From Mycobacterium sp. PSTR-4-N (GTDB lineage: Bacteria > Actinomycetota > Actinomycetes > Mycobacteriales > Mycobacteriaceae), in assembly GCF_022348085.1 (NCBI RefSeq), contig NZ_JAKRFN010000005.1, forward strand, positions 1-64,000: a stretch of DNA of 64,000 nt, in the 5' to 3' direction. Positions 9,194-18,233 of the stretch are shown here, piece by piece. The notes beneath the pieces are model-generated. The model was given only the letters and a program-made list of their open reading frames with translations, was not told the DNA's origin and searched no databases. Both the position numbers and the translations under genes were made by a program. How positions within the stretch are numbered: the first letter of the stretch is position 1; every line of letters begins with the position of its first letter.

Positions 9194-9208
9194 TACCCCA
9201 CGGGGGTA
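9194..9208. promoter_or_regulatory. RicR operator (TACCC-N5-GGGTA)
   Basis: The sequence TACCCCACGGGGGTA is an exact match to the palindromic RicR box known from M. tuberculosis, TACCC-N5-GGGTA. It lies just upstream of the DUF305-ricR unit, where bound RicR would block transcription, and also about 50 bases upstream of ilvD. Confidence 0.92.
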
Positions 9209-9219
9209 TCCATATTGGT

Positions 9220-9248
9220 TTGGCCGGGTGAAACGCCAGGCGCATAAT
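9220..9248 (+). promoter_or_regulatory. Candidate ilvD promoter for a leaderless transcript
   Basis: TTGGCC (9220-9225), a 17-base spacer and CATAAT (9243-9248) resemble a housekeeping promoter. Transcription would begin about seven bases later, at or next to the ATG at 9256, giving a leaderless mRNA as is frequent in mycobacteria. This is inferred from sequence only. Confidence 0.45.
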
Positions 9249-9255
9249 CGTGCGC

Positions 9256-10968
9256 ATGCCCTCACAGTCCTCAGGCGCCACACCAGACATCAAGCCCCGT
9301 AGCCGCGACGTCACCGACGGGCTGGAGAAGACGGCCGCGCGCGGAATGCTGCGCGCGGTGGGGATGGGCGACGACGACTGGGCCAAGCCGCAGATCGGCG
9401 TCGGTTCGTCGTGGAACGAGATCACGCCGTGCAACATGTCCCTACAGCGGTTGGCCCAGGCGGTCAAGGCGGGCGTGCACGAAGCGGGCGGCTACCCGCT
9501 GGAGTTCGGCACCATCTCGGTCTCCGACGGCATCTCGATGGGCCACGAGGGCATGCACTTCTCGCTGGTCTCCCGTGAGGTCATCGCCGACAGCGTCGAA
9601 ACCGTCATGCAGGCCGAGCGGCTCGACGGTTCCGTGCTGCTGGCCGGCTGCGACAAGTCGATCCCCGGCATGCTGATGGCGGCCGCACGGCTGAACCTCG
9701 CCAACGTGTTCCTCTACAACGGCTCGATCATGCCCGGCGTCGCGAAGTTGACCGACGGCACCGAGAAGGAAGTGACGATCATCGACGCCTTCGAGGCCGT
9801 CGGCGCGTGCGCGCGCGGGCTGATGTCGCGCGAGGACGTCGACATCATCGAGCGCGCGATCTGTCCCGGCGAAGGCGCCTGCGGCGGCATGTACACCGCC
9901 AACACCATGGCCTCGGCCGCCGAAGCGCTCGGAATGTCGTTGCCGGGCAGCGCTTCTCCGGTCGCCATCGACTCCCGCCGCGACGAGTACGCCCGCCGCT
10001 CCGGCGCCGCCGTCGTCGAGATGCTGCGCCGGGGCATCACCGCCCGCGACATCCTCACCAAGGAGGCGTTCGAGAACGCCATCGCCGTCGTCATGGCATT
10101 CGGCGGATCCACCAACGCCGTGCTGCACCTGCTGGCCATCGCCTGGGAGGCGCGCGTCGACCTGACACTGGCTGACTTCACCCGCATCGGGGGCAAGGTG
10201 CCCCACCTCGCCGATGTCAAGCCGTTCGGCCGCCACGTGATGAAGCACGTCGACGAGATCGGTGGCGTGCCCGTGGTGATGAAGGCGCTGCTCGATGCCG
10301 GTCTGCTGCACGGTGATTGCCTCACCGTCACCGGTCAGACGATGGCGGAGAACCTGGCCCACATCGAGCCGCCGGATCCCGACGGCAAGGTGCTGCGGGC
10401 GATGAACAACCCGATCCACCCGACCGGCGGCATCACCATCCTGCACGGCTCGCTCGCCCCGGAGGGCGCGGTGGTGAAGTCGGCGGGCTTCGACTCCGAC
10501 GTGTTCGAGGGCACCGCAAGGGTTTTCGAGCGCGAGCGCGCGGCACTGGACGCGCTGGAGGACGGCACGATCACCCACGGCGACGTCGTGGTGATCCGCT
10601 ACGAGGGCCCCAAGGGCGGCCCCGGCATGCGCGAGATGCTGGCGATCACCGGCGCCATCAAGGGTGCCGGGCTGGGCAAGGACGTGCTGCTGATGACCGA
10701 CGGCCGGTTCTCCGGCGGGACGACGGGGTTGTGCGTGGGCCACATCGCGCCCGAGGCCGTCGACGGCGGACCCATCGCGTTCGTCCGCGACGGCGACCGC
10801 ATCCGGCTCGACGTGGCCAACGGAACGCTGGACATTCTCGTCGACGAGGCCGAATTCGATTCGCGCAAAGAGGGATTCACTCCCCTCCCCCCGGTGTACG
10901 AGACGGGTGTGCTGGCCAAGTACACCAAGCTGGTCGGCTCGGCGGCCGTCGGCGCGGTCTGCAGCTAG
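9256..10968 (+). CDS. ilvD: Dihydroxy-acid dehydratase
   Basis: 570 residues. It converts 2,3-dihydroxy-3-methylvalerate and 2,3-dihydroxyisovalerate to the keto acids for isoleucine and valine. Family hallmarks are the iron-sulfur cysteines in [18 protein letters not shown] and [15 protein letters not shown], and the C-terminal [21 protein letters not shown]. The ATG at 9256 is preferred over the GTG at 9250 because no ribosome site is present and a CATAAT element sits where a leaderless transcript would begin at this ATG. LysE follows after 12 bases. Confidence 0.96.
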   Translation: MPSQSSGATPDIKPRSRDVTDGLEKTAARGMLRAVGMGDDDWAKPQIGVGSSWNEITPCNMSLQRLAQAVKAGVHEAGGYPLEFGTISVSDGISMGHEGMHFSLVSREVIADSVETVMQAERLDGSVLLAGCDKSIPGMLMAAARLNLANVFLYNGSIMPGVAKLTDGTEKEVTIIDAFEAVGACARGLMSREDVDIIERAICPGEGACGGMYTANTMASAAEALGMSLPGSASPVAIDSRRDEYARRSGAAVVEMLRRGITARDILTKEAFENAIAVVMAFGGSTNAVLHLLAIAWEARVDLTLADFTRIGGKVPHLADVKPFGRHVMKHVDEIGGVPVVMKALLDAGLLHGDCLTVTGQTMAENLAHIEPPDPDGKVLRAMNNPIHPTGGITILHGSLAPEGAVVKSAGFDSDVFEGTARVFERERAALDALEDGTITHGDVVVIRYEGPKGGPGMREMLAITGAIKGAGLGKDVLLMTDGRFSGGTTGLCVGHIAPEAVDGGPIAFVRDGDRIRLDVANGTLDILVDEAEFDSRKEGFTPLPPVYETGVLAKYTKLVGSAAVGAVCS

Positions 10969-10980
10969 GGCAGGCAGCCG

Positions 10981-11595
10981 ATGACTCTCGCGTTCCTCAT
11001 CACCAGCCTGGTGGTGGTCGCCACCCCGGGCACAGGTGCGCTGTACACCGTGGCGACCGGCCTCTCGCACGGCACGCGGGCGTCTGTGCTGGCCGCGGTG
11101 GGCTGCACCCTGGGCATCGTGCCGCACATGCTGGCAGCGGTGAGCGGGCTCGCCGCCATCATGCACAGCAGCGCAGTCGCGTTCCAGACGCTGAAGTACC
11201 TCGGGGTGGCGTACCTGCTCTACCTGGCGTGGACCACCTGGCGGGACGACTCGGAGCTCGTCACCAGCGACGCGCCGATCGCTTCACCGGGGTCGTGGCG
11301 CATCATCGGAACGGCGATCGCGGTCAACACCTTGAACCCGAAGCTGACCCTGTTCTTCTTCGCGTTCCTGCCGCAGTTCGTCGACGCCTCCGCCGGTCCC
11401 GTCATCGACGAGATGCTGGTGTTGTCGGCCGTGTTCATGGCGATGACGCTGGTGGTCTTCGCGGTCTACGGGGTGTTCGCGGCGGCTGTGCGCAGCCATG
11501 TGATCACGCGTCCGCGGGTGGTGCGGGCGTTGCGCCGGACCTTCGCCGCAACGTATGTCGCGTTGGCGGCACGGATGGCTGTCGCCTCCCGTTAA
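10981..11595 (+). CDS. LysE/RhtB-family amino-acid exporter
   Basis: 204 residues with about six hydrophobic segments. The N-terminus MTLAFLITSLVVVATPGTGALYTVATGLSHG matches the LysE/RhtB family start (PGP-like motif after the first helix). NTLNPKLTLFFFAFLPQFVD in the middle is the second family signature. Members export amino acids or homoserine derivatives. Only 12 bases separate it from ilvD, so it is likely co-transcribed, suggesting export of excess branched-chain or related amino acids; the substrate is inferred. Its stop overlaps the convergent LacI gene. Confidence 0.88.
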   Translation: MTLAFLITSLVVVATPGTGALYTVATGLSHGTRASVLAAVGCTLGIVPHMLAAVSGLAAIMHSSAVAFQTLKYLGVAYLLYLAWTTWRDDSELVTSDAPIASPGSWRIIGTAIAVNTLNPKLTLFFFAFLPQFVDASAGPVIDEMLVLSAVFMAMTLVVFAVYGVFAAAVRSHVITRPRVVRALRRTFAATYVALAARMAVASR

Positions 11596-12593
11596 GGCAG
11601 GCAGCCGCACGAGTTGCGGCGGTGGAACGTCGTCGGCACCTGGATGCGCTGCGCCGCAGCGGCTTCTGCGCGCACTCGGTGCAGGAGGAGTTGCGCGGCG
11701 GTGGCGCCGATGGTCTCGACGTCCTGGGCCGCGGCGGTCAGCTTGGGCTCGAACAGGTCCGACCATTCGAAGTCGTCGTAGCAGGCGAACGCCACGTCGG
11801 ACGGGATCGACAGGTCGAGGCTGCGCAGCGCCTTGACCGTACCGATGGTCATCGCATTGTTCATCGACACCACCGCGGTGGGCCTGTCCTCGCGGGCCAT
11901 CACCGCGCGCACCTCCCGTTCGGCGACGTCGGTACTGGACTGCCCGTCGATCACCAGGGCGGGGTCGAGTGGGATGCCGCGCGCGGCCAGCGCGGCGGAG
12001 TAGCCGTCGAATCGCTCGACGGTGGAGGAGATCCCGGCGATGCCGCGCACCACGGCGATCCGCCGGTGCCCGTGCTCGATCAGGTGCTCGGTGAGTGTGC
12101 GCGCCGACTCGCGATTCTCGGGTCCGACCTGATCGCAGTCGATGTCGACGGCGCGGTCGATCAGGACCAGCGGCGTGCCGGTACGCACGATCGCGGGCAG
12201 GGTCGTGCGCTCCGAGCCGGCCGCCGGCGCCACGATCATCGCGTCGACCTGCCGGTCCAGCAGCGAGTCGGTGACCCGCTTCTCGGATTCCGCGTCGTCG
12301 TGGGAGTCCCCGACGATCAGCACGTACCCCGCCTCCGACAGCGCCCGTTCCACCGCGTGGACGAGGCTGCCGAAGTACGGATTCGTCAACGCCGAGATGG
12401 ACAGGCCGACGGTGTGGGTGCGCCCGGCCGCCAGGGAGCGGGCCACGCCGTTGCGGCGGTAGCCGGTCTCGGCGATCGCCGCCTCGACCCGCAGGCGCGT
12501 CCCGGTGTCCACCCGGCGCGTGCCGTTGATCACGTGCGACACCGTGGACGCGGACACCCCGGCCAAGCGCGCGACGTCGCCCATCGTGGTCAT
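11592..12593 (-). CDS. LacI-family sugar-operon repressor
   Basis: 333 residues. The N-terminal LacI helix-turn-helix is MGDVARLAGVSASTVSHVIN followed by the hinge helix pattern GYRRNGVARSLAAGRT. The rest is a periplasmic-binding-protein-like effector domain. The ATG overlaps the stop of the upstream kinase (ATGA), making it the last gene of the six-gene sugar operon. The CG-centred palindrome at 17002-17013, upstream of the first gene, is the expected operator. The effector is probably the transported sugar or its phosphate. Confidence 0.9.
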   Translation of the reverse strand: MTTMGDVARLAGVSASTVSHVINGTRRVDTGTRLRVEAAIAETGYRRNGVARSLAAGRTHTVGLSISALTNPYFGSLVHAVERALSEAGYVLIVGDSHDDAESEKRVTDSLLDRQVDAMIVAPAAGSERTTLPAIVRTGTPLVLIDRAVDIDCDQVGPENRESARTLTEHLIEHGHRRIAVVRGIAGISSTVERFDGYSAALAARGIPLDPALVIDGQSSTDVAEREVRAVMAREDRPTAVVSMNNAMTIGTVKALRSLDLSIPSDVAFACYDDFEWSDLFEPKLTAAAQDVETIGATAAQLLLHRVRAEAAAAQRIQVPTTFHRRNSCGCLP

Positions 12594-13240
12594 GGCAACC
12601 GCAGGATGCGATCGGCCCGGCCCGCCGTCGACTCGATCAGCTCGGCGTTGCGTTCGTCGGAACCCAACGCCCAGAATCGGGCTTCGTCGGGTCTCTTCCC
12701 GAACGCCTCGTGCCGGCGGACCAATCGCTCGTGCCGAATTCCGGTGTCGGGGGCCAGGAACCACACCTCGTCGACGCACGCCCGGGCGGCCGGCCAGGCA
12801 CCGGAGTCCAGTAGCAGGTAGTTGCCTTCGGTGACCACCAGCGGCGTCGACGGGTGTACCGGGATCGACGAGCCGATCGGTTCCTCGATCTCCCGCCGGA
12901 ACCGCGGGGCGTAGATCACGGCGTCACCGTCGCGCTGCGCGCGCAGCGCCGCGAGCAACCGCGCGTACCCGTCGTCGTCGAAGGTGTCGTGCGCGCCCTT
13001 GCGGTCCCGCCGGCCCAGGTCCAGAAGCACCTCGTTGGCGAGATGGAAGCCGTCCATCGGCACCAGCACCGCATCCTGCGGGCCGAGTGCGTCGACGAGT
13101 TGTTCGGCCACCGTGGACTTTCCGGCTCCCGGCGCACCGGTCAGCCCGAGGATGCGCCGGGTGCCGGGCGTGACGAGCTCCCGCGCCCAGGCGATCAGCT
13201 GCTCGACGGTGGCGCTCTCGATGTCGTGGTCGATGGTCAC
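12590..13240 (-). CDS. P-loop sugar/nucleoside kinase (FrcK-like, uridine-kinase fold)
   Basis: 216 residues. Walker A is LTGAPGAGKST near residue 35. VPMDGFHLANEVLLDLGRRDRKGAHDTFD and APRFRREIEEPIGSSIPV follow, then TEGNYLLLD, all hallmarks of the phosphoribulokinase/uridine-kinase-like family. Members sit in fructose-type ABC operons (FrcK of Sinorhizobium). It probably phosphorylates the imported sugar or a derivative. The GTG at 13240 is chosen because it lies two bases after the PfkB stop; no ATG is available nearby. Confidence 0.82.
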   Translation of the reverse strand: MTIDHDIESATVEQLIAWARELVTPGTRRILGLTGAPGAGKSTVAEQLVDALGPQDAVLVPMDGFHLANEVLLDLGRRDRKGAHDTFDDDGYARLLAALRAQRDGDAVIYAPRFRREIEEPIGSSIPVHPSTPLVVTEGNYLLLDSGAWPAARACVDEVWFLAPDTGIRHERLVRRHEAFGKRPDEARFWALGSDERNAELIESTAGRADRILRLP

Positions 13241-13242
13241 CG

Positions 13243-14145
13243 TTACCGCCTTCGCTCGTGGGAGAGTTCGGCCAGCCAGGCCCGCGGTCCGATCACCGAG
13301 CACCGCAGGGCCGCCACGCGCGCCGCCGCCTCGATGCGCTCTGTCAGGCGGGCCACACCGGCCGCACCGAAGTAGCAGTATGCGCCGTGGAACACGTCGC
13401 CGGCGCCCAGGGTGTCGCGCACCGGCACGGTCGGTACCGCGACACTGCCGGACTCGCCGTTCGCCCACCACCGGATCGGCGCGCCGCCGTCGGTGATGAC
13501 GACGGTGGGTACCCCGTCGCGCAGCAGTGCGGCGGCGGTCGATGCCGAATCGTCTGTGCCCGGGGCTCGAAAATCTGCGGAGCACACCATGTCCGGCCTC
13601 TGGTTGAGCAGCTCGGCCATCACCGGTTTCCACCGGCCCGCGTCGACGACACAGCGCACCTGCTGTGCGGCAGCGGACCGAGCTGCCGCGAGACCGATGA
13701 CGGGGTGATGACCGTCGACGAGCACCACGTCGGCGCCGGCGACGAGGGTGTGCAGGGCGGCCGGCGCGGCGATGTCGGAGGCGACCGCGTCGAGCGAGAC
13801 CACCGAGCGGTCTCCCGTCGCGTCGAGCACCGACACGCTGGACACCGGGACAGGCCGCGGCATGCCCGCGGCAGCGTCGATCACCTCCACGCCGTGGGCC
13901 ACCAGGTCACTGCGCACCAGATCGGCGACCGGGTCCGTGCCGAGCGCGGTGACGAGAACCGCGTCACCGCCGAGCGCGGCGAACGTGACCGCCGCATTCG
14001 CCGCCGGCCCGCCCGCTGCCACGAATTGCGCTGCCGCGGTGATCTTCTGGTTCACCGCCGGGGGTTCGGCGATGCGGTGGATCACGTCGAGGGTGGCCAG
14101 GCCGACGAAGATCCCCCGCGGCTCAGAGTCCGGCGCGTTCCTCAT
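13243..14145 (-). CDS. PfkB-family carbohydrate kinase
   Basis: 300 residues in the ribokinase/fructokinase fold. Signatures are FVGLATLDVIHRI at the N-terminus, AAGGPAANAAVTFAALGGDA (substrate lid region) and the C-terminal VPVRDTLGAGDVFHGAYCYF, where the aspartate of GAGD is the catalytic base. A GGAGGAG site lies seven bases before the ATG, which itself overlaps the ABC ATPase gene by 23 bases. In this operon it is the second sugar kinase, so the two may act on successive intermediates or different sugars; the substrate is not determined. Confidence 0.88.
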   Translation of the reverse strand: MRNAPDSEPRGIFVGLATLDVIHRIAEPPAVNQKITAAAQFVAAGGPAANAAVTFAALGGDAVLVTALGTDPVADLVRSDLVAHGVEVIDAAAGMPRPVPVSSVSVLDATGDRSVVSLDAVASDIAAPAALHTLVAGADVVLVDGHHPVIGLAAARSAAAQQVRCVVDAGRWKPVMAELLNQRPDMVCSADFRAPGTDDSASTAAALLRDGVPTVVITDGGAPIRWWANGESGSVAVPTVPVRDTLGAGDVFHGAYCYFGAAGVARLTERIEAAARVAALRCSVIGPRAWLAELSHERRR

Positions 14146-14911
14146 CGGTCGGCTCCTCCGCGCCGGTCATCAGTGCCACCACTTCGGACATCGACCGTTT
14201 CTTCGGGTCGACGACCCCGGCGCGCTGGCCCAGGCGGTGGATGTGGATACGGTCGGCCACCTCGAAGACATGCGGCATGTCGTGGCTGATGAGCACCACC
14301 GGGATGCCGCGGTCCCGGATGGATCGGATGAGGTCGATCACCTGACCCGACTCCCGCACGCCGAGCGCGGCGGTCGGCTCGTCCATGATGATCACGCCAC
14401 GCCCGAAGGCCGCGGCACGGGCCACCGCGACGCCCTGGCGCTGCCCGCCGGAGAGCGTCTCGACGGCCTGGCTGACCGCCTTGATGCCGATCTTCAGATC
14501 GGCCAGGTGCTGCGAGGCGTCCTGACGCATCCGCGGCATGTCGAGTCGACGGAACACGCTGCCGGCGATGCCTTGCCGTCGCACCTCGCGGCCGAGGTAG
14601 AGATTCGAGGCGATGTCGAGAGCCGGCACCACGGCCAGGTCCTGGTAGACCGTCTCGATACCGGCGGCGCGGGCGTCGCGGGTGTTCTTGAACGACACCG
14701 GTCGCCCGCTCATCAGGATCTGCCCGGCGTCCGGAATGACCGCGCCGGCAAGCGCTTTGATCAGACTGCTCTTGCCTGCGCCGTTGTCGCCGATGACGGC
14801 CAGCACCTCGCCCGCGCGCAGTTCGAAGTCGGCGCCGTTGATCGCGGTGACGTTGCCGTACTTCTTGACCAGACCGCGCGCTTCGAGGACAGGGTGCTTA
14901 TCGGTGGTCAT
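14123..14911 (-). CDS. Sugar ABC transporter ATP-binding protein (FrcA-like, single domain)
   Basis: 262 residues with a single nucleotide-binding domain: Walker A GDNGAGKSSLI, signature VETLSGGQRQGVAVARA, Walker B GVIIMDEPTAALG and the His switch VVLISHDM. RbsA-type sugar ATPases usually carry two tandem domains of about 500 residues; the single-domain form is typical of the FrcA group. It couples ATP hydrolysis to the permease encoded upstream, whose stop overlaps this ATG (ATGA). Confidence 0.9.
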   Translation of the reverse strand: MTTDKHPVLEARGLVKKYGNVTAINGADFELRAGEVLAVIGDNGAGKSSLIKALAGAVIPDAGQILMSGRPVSFKNTRDARAAGIETVYQDLAVVPALDIASNLYLGREVRRQGIAGSVFRRLDMPRMRQDASQHLADLKIGIKAVSQAVETLSGGQRQGVAVARAAAFGRGVIIMDEPTAALGVRESGQVIDLIRSIRDRGIPVVLISHDMPHVFEVADRIHIHRLGQRAGVVDPKKRSMSEVVALMTGAEEPTDEERAGL

Positions 14912-15918
14912 CGTGACCTCCTACGGGTGAACTGATCCACCGCCACCGCGACGATCACCAGGATGCCGGTGGCGATGTTCTGGTAGAGATTGTCGACCCC
15001 GGCCTGGGTGAGCCCGTTGCGCAGCACGCCGACGATCAGCGTGCCCACCAGGGTGCCGACCACGCCTCCGCGGCCGCCGAACAGGCTGGTGCCGCCGATC
15101 ACCACCGCGGTGATGGTCTCGAGGTTGGCGTTCTGGTAGGCGTTCGGATCCGCGTTCGGGATGCGGCCCAACGCCGCCCACGCCGCGATCGCGGCGATCA
15201 CGCCGGTGGTGATGTACACCGACAGCAGCACCCGACCCGACTTGATCCCGGACAGGTCGGACGCCTGCGGGTTACCGCCGACCGCGTAGACGTGCTTGCC
15301 CCAAGCGGTTTGGGACAATGCGTACCACGTCACCAGATAGACCAGCAGCATCGCGACGACACCGAACGTCGTCGAGAACGTGCCGATACGAAACGACGTG
15401 CCCAGGAACGTCAGCGGCCCCGGCGTCACCCGGTAGGTCTCCGAACCGGCCAGAAGCCGCGTCGCTGCCTGGATCGCGGTGAACGTGCCGAGGGTGACGA
15501 TGAACGGCGGCAACCGCAGCATGGTGACCAGCCCGCCGTTGAGCGCGCCGAACACCACGCACACCAGCAGTGTCGAACCGAGTGCGACGACCGGGCCGTT
15601 GGCGCCTGCGCTCTGGGCCATCACGATGGTGCCGAACACCGCGACCGCACCGATCGACAGGTCGATGCCGGAGGTGAGGATGATCAGCGTCTGGCCGACC
15701 GCCAGAATGCCGACGACCACCGACTGCTGCAGGATCAGCGACACGTTCTGCGGCTCGAGGAACGAGTCCGAGATGACGCTGAACACGATGATCGCCAGCA
15801 CGAGCGCGACCAGCGGGCCGAGCAGCGGTTCGCGCAGCAGGTTCGAGGCCGTCAGCCGGCTCGACAGCGGCGGCTTCGTCTGTGGTGCCGTCGTTTGGGA
15901 TACAACGCCGTCCGTCAT
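14908..15918 (-). CDS. Sugar ABC transporter permease (RbsC/FrcC family)
   Basis: 336 residues, eight to ten hydrophobic segments. Family signatures include GQTLIILTSGIDLSIGAVA and, towards the C-terminus, NLETITAVVIGGTSLFGGRGG and GTLVGTLIVGVLRNGLTQAGV. It forms the membrane channel of a BPD_transp_2-type carbohydrate importer. Both ends overlap neighbours by four bases (ATGA), so SBP, permease and ATPase are made in a coupled fashion. Confidence 0.92.
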   Translation of the reverse strand: MTDGVVSQTTAPQTKPPLSSRLTASNLLREPLLGPLVALVLAIIVFSVISDSFLEPQNVSLILQQSVVVGILAVGQTLIILTSGIDLSIGAVAVFGTIVMAQSAGANGPVVALGSTLLVCVVFGALNGGLVTMLRLPPFIVTLGTFTAIQAATRLLAGSETYRVTPGPLTFLGTSFRIGTFSTTFGVVAMLLVYLVTWYALSQTAWGKHVYAVGGNPQASDLSGIKSGRVLLSVYITTGVIAAIAAWAALGRIPNADPNAYQNANLETITAVVIGGTSLFGGRGGVVGTLVGTLIVGVLRNGLTQAGVDNLYQNIATGILVIVAVAVDQFTRRRSR

Positions 15919-16937
15919 GACCCGGCGGTGCCCCAGCAGTTCTGCTCACCCCAGGCGGTGTCCTTGGACTCGATGCCGGGCATGGGCTTGTCGGTGATCA
16001 GCTGGGAGCCGGTGTCGTTGAAGCCGCTGGGCTTGGTGCCGTCCTTGGCGAATTTGACGACGGCCTGCACCCCGAGTTCGGCCATCTTGGCCGGGAACTG
16101 CATCACGGTTGCGCCGATCTTGCCGGCCTTCACATCCGCGACACCGGTGCAGCTACCGTCGATCGACCCGATGGTGATCTGGTCGGCGCGGCCCGCGGAC
16201 TGGATGGCCTGGTAGGCACCGGCGGCGGCGGGTTCGTTGATCGTGTACAGCGCGTTGATGCGCGGCGCGCGCTGCAGGATGTTCTCCATCGCGGTCTGCG
16301 CCTTGGTCTGGTCGCCGTTGGTGTTCTCCTGCCCGACGATCTCCGGGGAGCCGTTGGTGATGCCGAAGCCTTCGAGGAAGCCGTCGTGGCGGAAGGTGTC
16401 GACGGTGCCGCCGGGGGTGCCGTCGAGCATGACCACCTGCGGGGGTGCGGCGCCGAGGGCCGCCCTGACCCACTTGCCCTGGCTGACGCCGGCCGCCTTG
16501 TTGTCGGTGGCGTAGGTGGCGTCGACGGCGTCCTCGGGGTCGGTCGCCGTGTCGAGTGCGATGACGATGACGCCGGCGTCGCGCGCCCGTTTGATCGCGT
16601 CGAGTACGCCCGTCGACGAATTCGGGGTGATCAGAATGCCTTTGACGCCCTGGCCGACCATGTTCTCGATCGCGGTGACCTGACCCTCGTTGTCACCGTC
16701 GAAGGCACCGGCGAGCGCGATCAATTCGGCGCCGTCCTTGTCGGCCTGCGCCTGGGCGGCCTCGCGGACCTTCACGAAGTAGGGGTTGGAATCGGTCTTG
16801 GTGATCAGGCCGACCTTGACGCTGTCGGAGTTCGAGCCGCCGCTGCACCCGGTCATGCCGAGGACCAGCGCACCGGCCATCACCACCGATCCGACGGTGA
16901 ACGTCACGCTCTTGCGCCTGCCAGCGATGCCGACCAT
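15915..16937 (-). CDS. Sugar-binding lipoprotein of ABC transporter (FrcB/RbsB-like)
   Basis: 340 residues. The lipoprotein signal is MTGCSGG after a hydrophobic h-region. The type-I periplasmic-binding fold begins VKVGLITKTDSNPYFVKV, the pattern seen in fructose-type FrcB proteins, and includes GVKGILITPNSS and VIVIALDTATDP. It captures the sugar at the outer face of the membrane. An AAGGGAG ribosome site precedes the ATG, and a LacI-type operator lies about 65 bases upstream. As the first gene it defines the operon SBP-permease-ATPase-PfkB-kinase-LacI. The sugar (fructose, ribose or a polyol) is inferred only. Confidence 0.9.
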   Translation of the reverse strand: MVGIAGRRKSVTFTVGSVVMAGALVLGMTGCSGGSNSDSVKVGLITKTDSNPYFVKVREAAQAQADKDGAELIALAGAFDGDNEGQVTAIENMVGQGVKGILITPNSSTGVLDAIKRARDAGVIVIALDTATDPEDAVDATYATDNKAAGVSQGKWVRAALGAAPPQVVMLDGTPGGTVDTFRHDGFLEGFGITNGSPEIVGQENTNGDQTKAQTAMENILQRAPRINALYTINEPAAAGAYQAIQSAGRADQITIGSIDGSCTGVADVKAGKIGATVMQFPAKMAELGVQAVVKFAKDGTKPSGFNDTGSQLITDKPMPGIESKDTAWGEQNCWGTAGS

Positions 16938-17001
16938 GTGGACTCCCTTGTCCCCGGGCGACGCCCGACGCGTCGCCGTTGGACGGGAGCCTAAGCCGTA
17001 G

Positions 17002-17013
17002 GCAAGCGCTTGC
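17002..17013. promoter_or_regulatory. LacI-family operator upstream of the sugar operon
   Basis: GCAAGCGCTTGC is a perfect 12-base palindrome with the central CG typical of LacI-family operators. An imperfect second copy, TGCGCTTTCGCA, lies at 17017-17028. Both lie 65-90 bases upstream of the sugar-binding protein gene, and the operon ends with its own LacI gene. Confidence 0.8.
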
Positions 17014-17057
17014 GCATGCGCTTTCGCAAACTCATTCCGTGGACGTGGTCCGCCGGA

Positions 17058-17498
17058 TCAGCCGCCCTTGACGGCCAGCACGCGCTTGCGCAGGCCGTCG
17101 GTGGCCGTCTCCATCAGGCCCTTGGCGCCCCTTTTGATGAGGAAGCCCGGCAGGGGCACGGTGGGATCGACGGTGAGTTCGAAGCGCACGCGCGTGCTGT
17201 CGCCGTCGGGGGTCAGCGTGTAGCGGCCTTCCTGGGCGCGCTGCTGCTGTGAACTGACCAGCGTCCAACTGACCCCGTCGTCGTGGACGGAGTAGTCGAG
17301 CACCTGCTCGTCGCTGACCCCGACGATCTTGACCACCTGCCGGGACTTCGTGGGCCGTCCCTCGTCATCGCGTTCGAGGATCTCGACCTCCTGGTGCGCC
17401 GACGACCACTCGGTCAACGATTCGAGGTCGTACAGCACATCGAGAATCTGCGCGGGAGACGCCTCGATGACGGTCTCGCGCGACTCGGTGACGGCCAT
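17058..17498 (-). CDS. SRPBCC (polyketide cyclase/dehydrase-like) protein
   Basis: 146 residues. The N-terminal pattern ESRETVIEASPAQILDVLYDLESLTEWSS is characteristic of the START/SRPBCC superfamily that forms a hydrophobic pocket. Mycobacteria carry many such paralogues of unknown ligand. It begins three bases past the stop of the GlsB-like gene and is probably co-transcribed with it. No catalytic residues can be assigned. Confidence 0.8.
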   Translation of the reverse strand: MAVTESRETVIEASPAQILDVLYDLESLTEWSSAHQEVEILERDDEGRPTKSRQVVKIVGVSDEQVLDYSVHDDGVSWTLVSSQQQRAQEGRYTLTPDGDSTRVRFELTVDPTVPLPGFLIKRGAKGLMETATDGLRKRVLAVKGG

Positions 17499-17783
17499 CT
17501 ACGCGCGGGGGCCGGTGCTGCGCTTGCCGGTGATGCCGAGGTAGGCGGCGATCAGCACGATGGCGACGATGATGCCGACCAGGAACGGGATGATCGCGAA
17601 GCCACCGTTGGAGTTCGAATAACCCGCCAGGTTGTAGGTCACCCACGAGCCCAGGAACGAGCCCAGCGCGCCCAGCACGATGGTCATGATGACGCCGATG
17701 TTCTGTTTGCCTGGCATGACCAGCCGGGCAAGAGCGCCGACGATCAACCCGACGACGATGGCGCCGATGATTGTTCCGATCAC
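17499..17783 (-). CDS. GlsB/YeaQ/YmgE-family small membrane protein
   Basis: 94 residues with three hydrophobic helices and glycine motifs: IIGAIVVGLIVGALARLVMPG, then GVIMTIVLGALGSFLGSW, then a last helix. This family is annotated as transglycosylase-associated, but no enzymatic domain is present; members respond to stress in enterobacteria. It lies directly upstream of the SRPBCC gene (stop at 17499, next ATG at 17498). Confidence 0.88.
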   Translation of the reverse strand: MIGTIIGAIVVGLIVGALARLVMPGKQNIGVIMTIVLGALGSFLGSWVTYNLAGYSNSNGGFAIIPFLVGIIVAIVLIAAYLGITGKRSTGPRA

Positions 17784-17824
17784 GATGTTCTCCTCGCGGT
17801 GCAGTGTTCCGACCGCACGCAGGG

Positions 17825-18217
17825 TTACCCGTCCGCCCCGGATTCAACCGCCATGTCGCCGATGCGGCGAAGCCCGAGTGCGAGCACCGGCAGATAGGCG
17901 GGGGCCCAGACGGGCGCACTCATCCATGCTCGGCAGCCGCCCGCCGCGGGCTCGACGCCGTGCCTGGTCGCCGGGATTCCGGCCACCCGCCACGCCCAAG
18001 ACCTCCCCGGGTCGAGTTCGGTGATGGTGAACGGCAAAGGGACGCCGACGGGCGTGAACACCCGGCCGGTCGCGCCGAGTTCGAAGCCGCCACGGTCGAG
18101 TTCGGCGCCGGCCACGGTCGGCCCCCAGACGGGCCAGGCGTCGAGATCGACCAGCAGCTGCCACACCGTGTCGGCGGGTGCGGCAATCCGCCTGCTCACT
18201 GTCCACACGGGGCACAA
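17825..18217 (-). CDS. SRPBCC-family protein
   Basis: 130 residues. The pattern VSRRIAAPADTVWQLLVDLDAWPVWGPTVAGAEL is a typical SRPBCC N-terminus, and FTITELDPGRSWAWRVAG matches the central strands. It lies 17 bases downstream of the PhlG-like gene and may belong to the same transcript as the oxidase/hydrolase pair. Ligand unknown. A GTG at about 18206 is an alternative start. Confidence 0.72.
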   Translation of the reverse strand: MCPVWTVSRRIAAPADTVWQLLVDLDAWPVWGPTVAGAELDRGGFELGATGRVFTPVGVPLPFTITELDPGRSWAWRVAGIPATRHGVEPAAGGCRAWMSAPVWAPAYLPVLALGLRRIGDMAVESGADG

Positions 18218-18233
18218 CGTACCCGCGGGATCG

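Noticed and set aside
10317..12821. An 834-codon open frame on the plus strand across ilvD, LysE and the LacI region
   Set aside because: It is a GC-driven shadow frame rich in Arg/Gly/His without any domain, overlapping well-supported genes.
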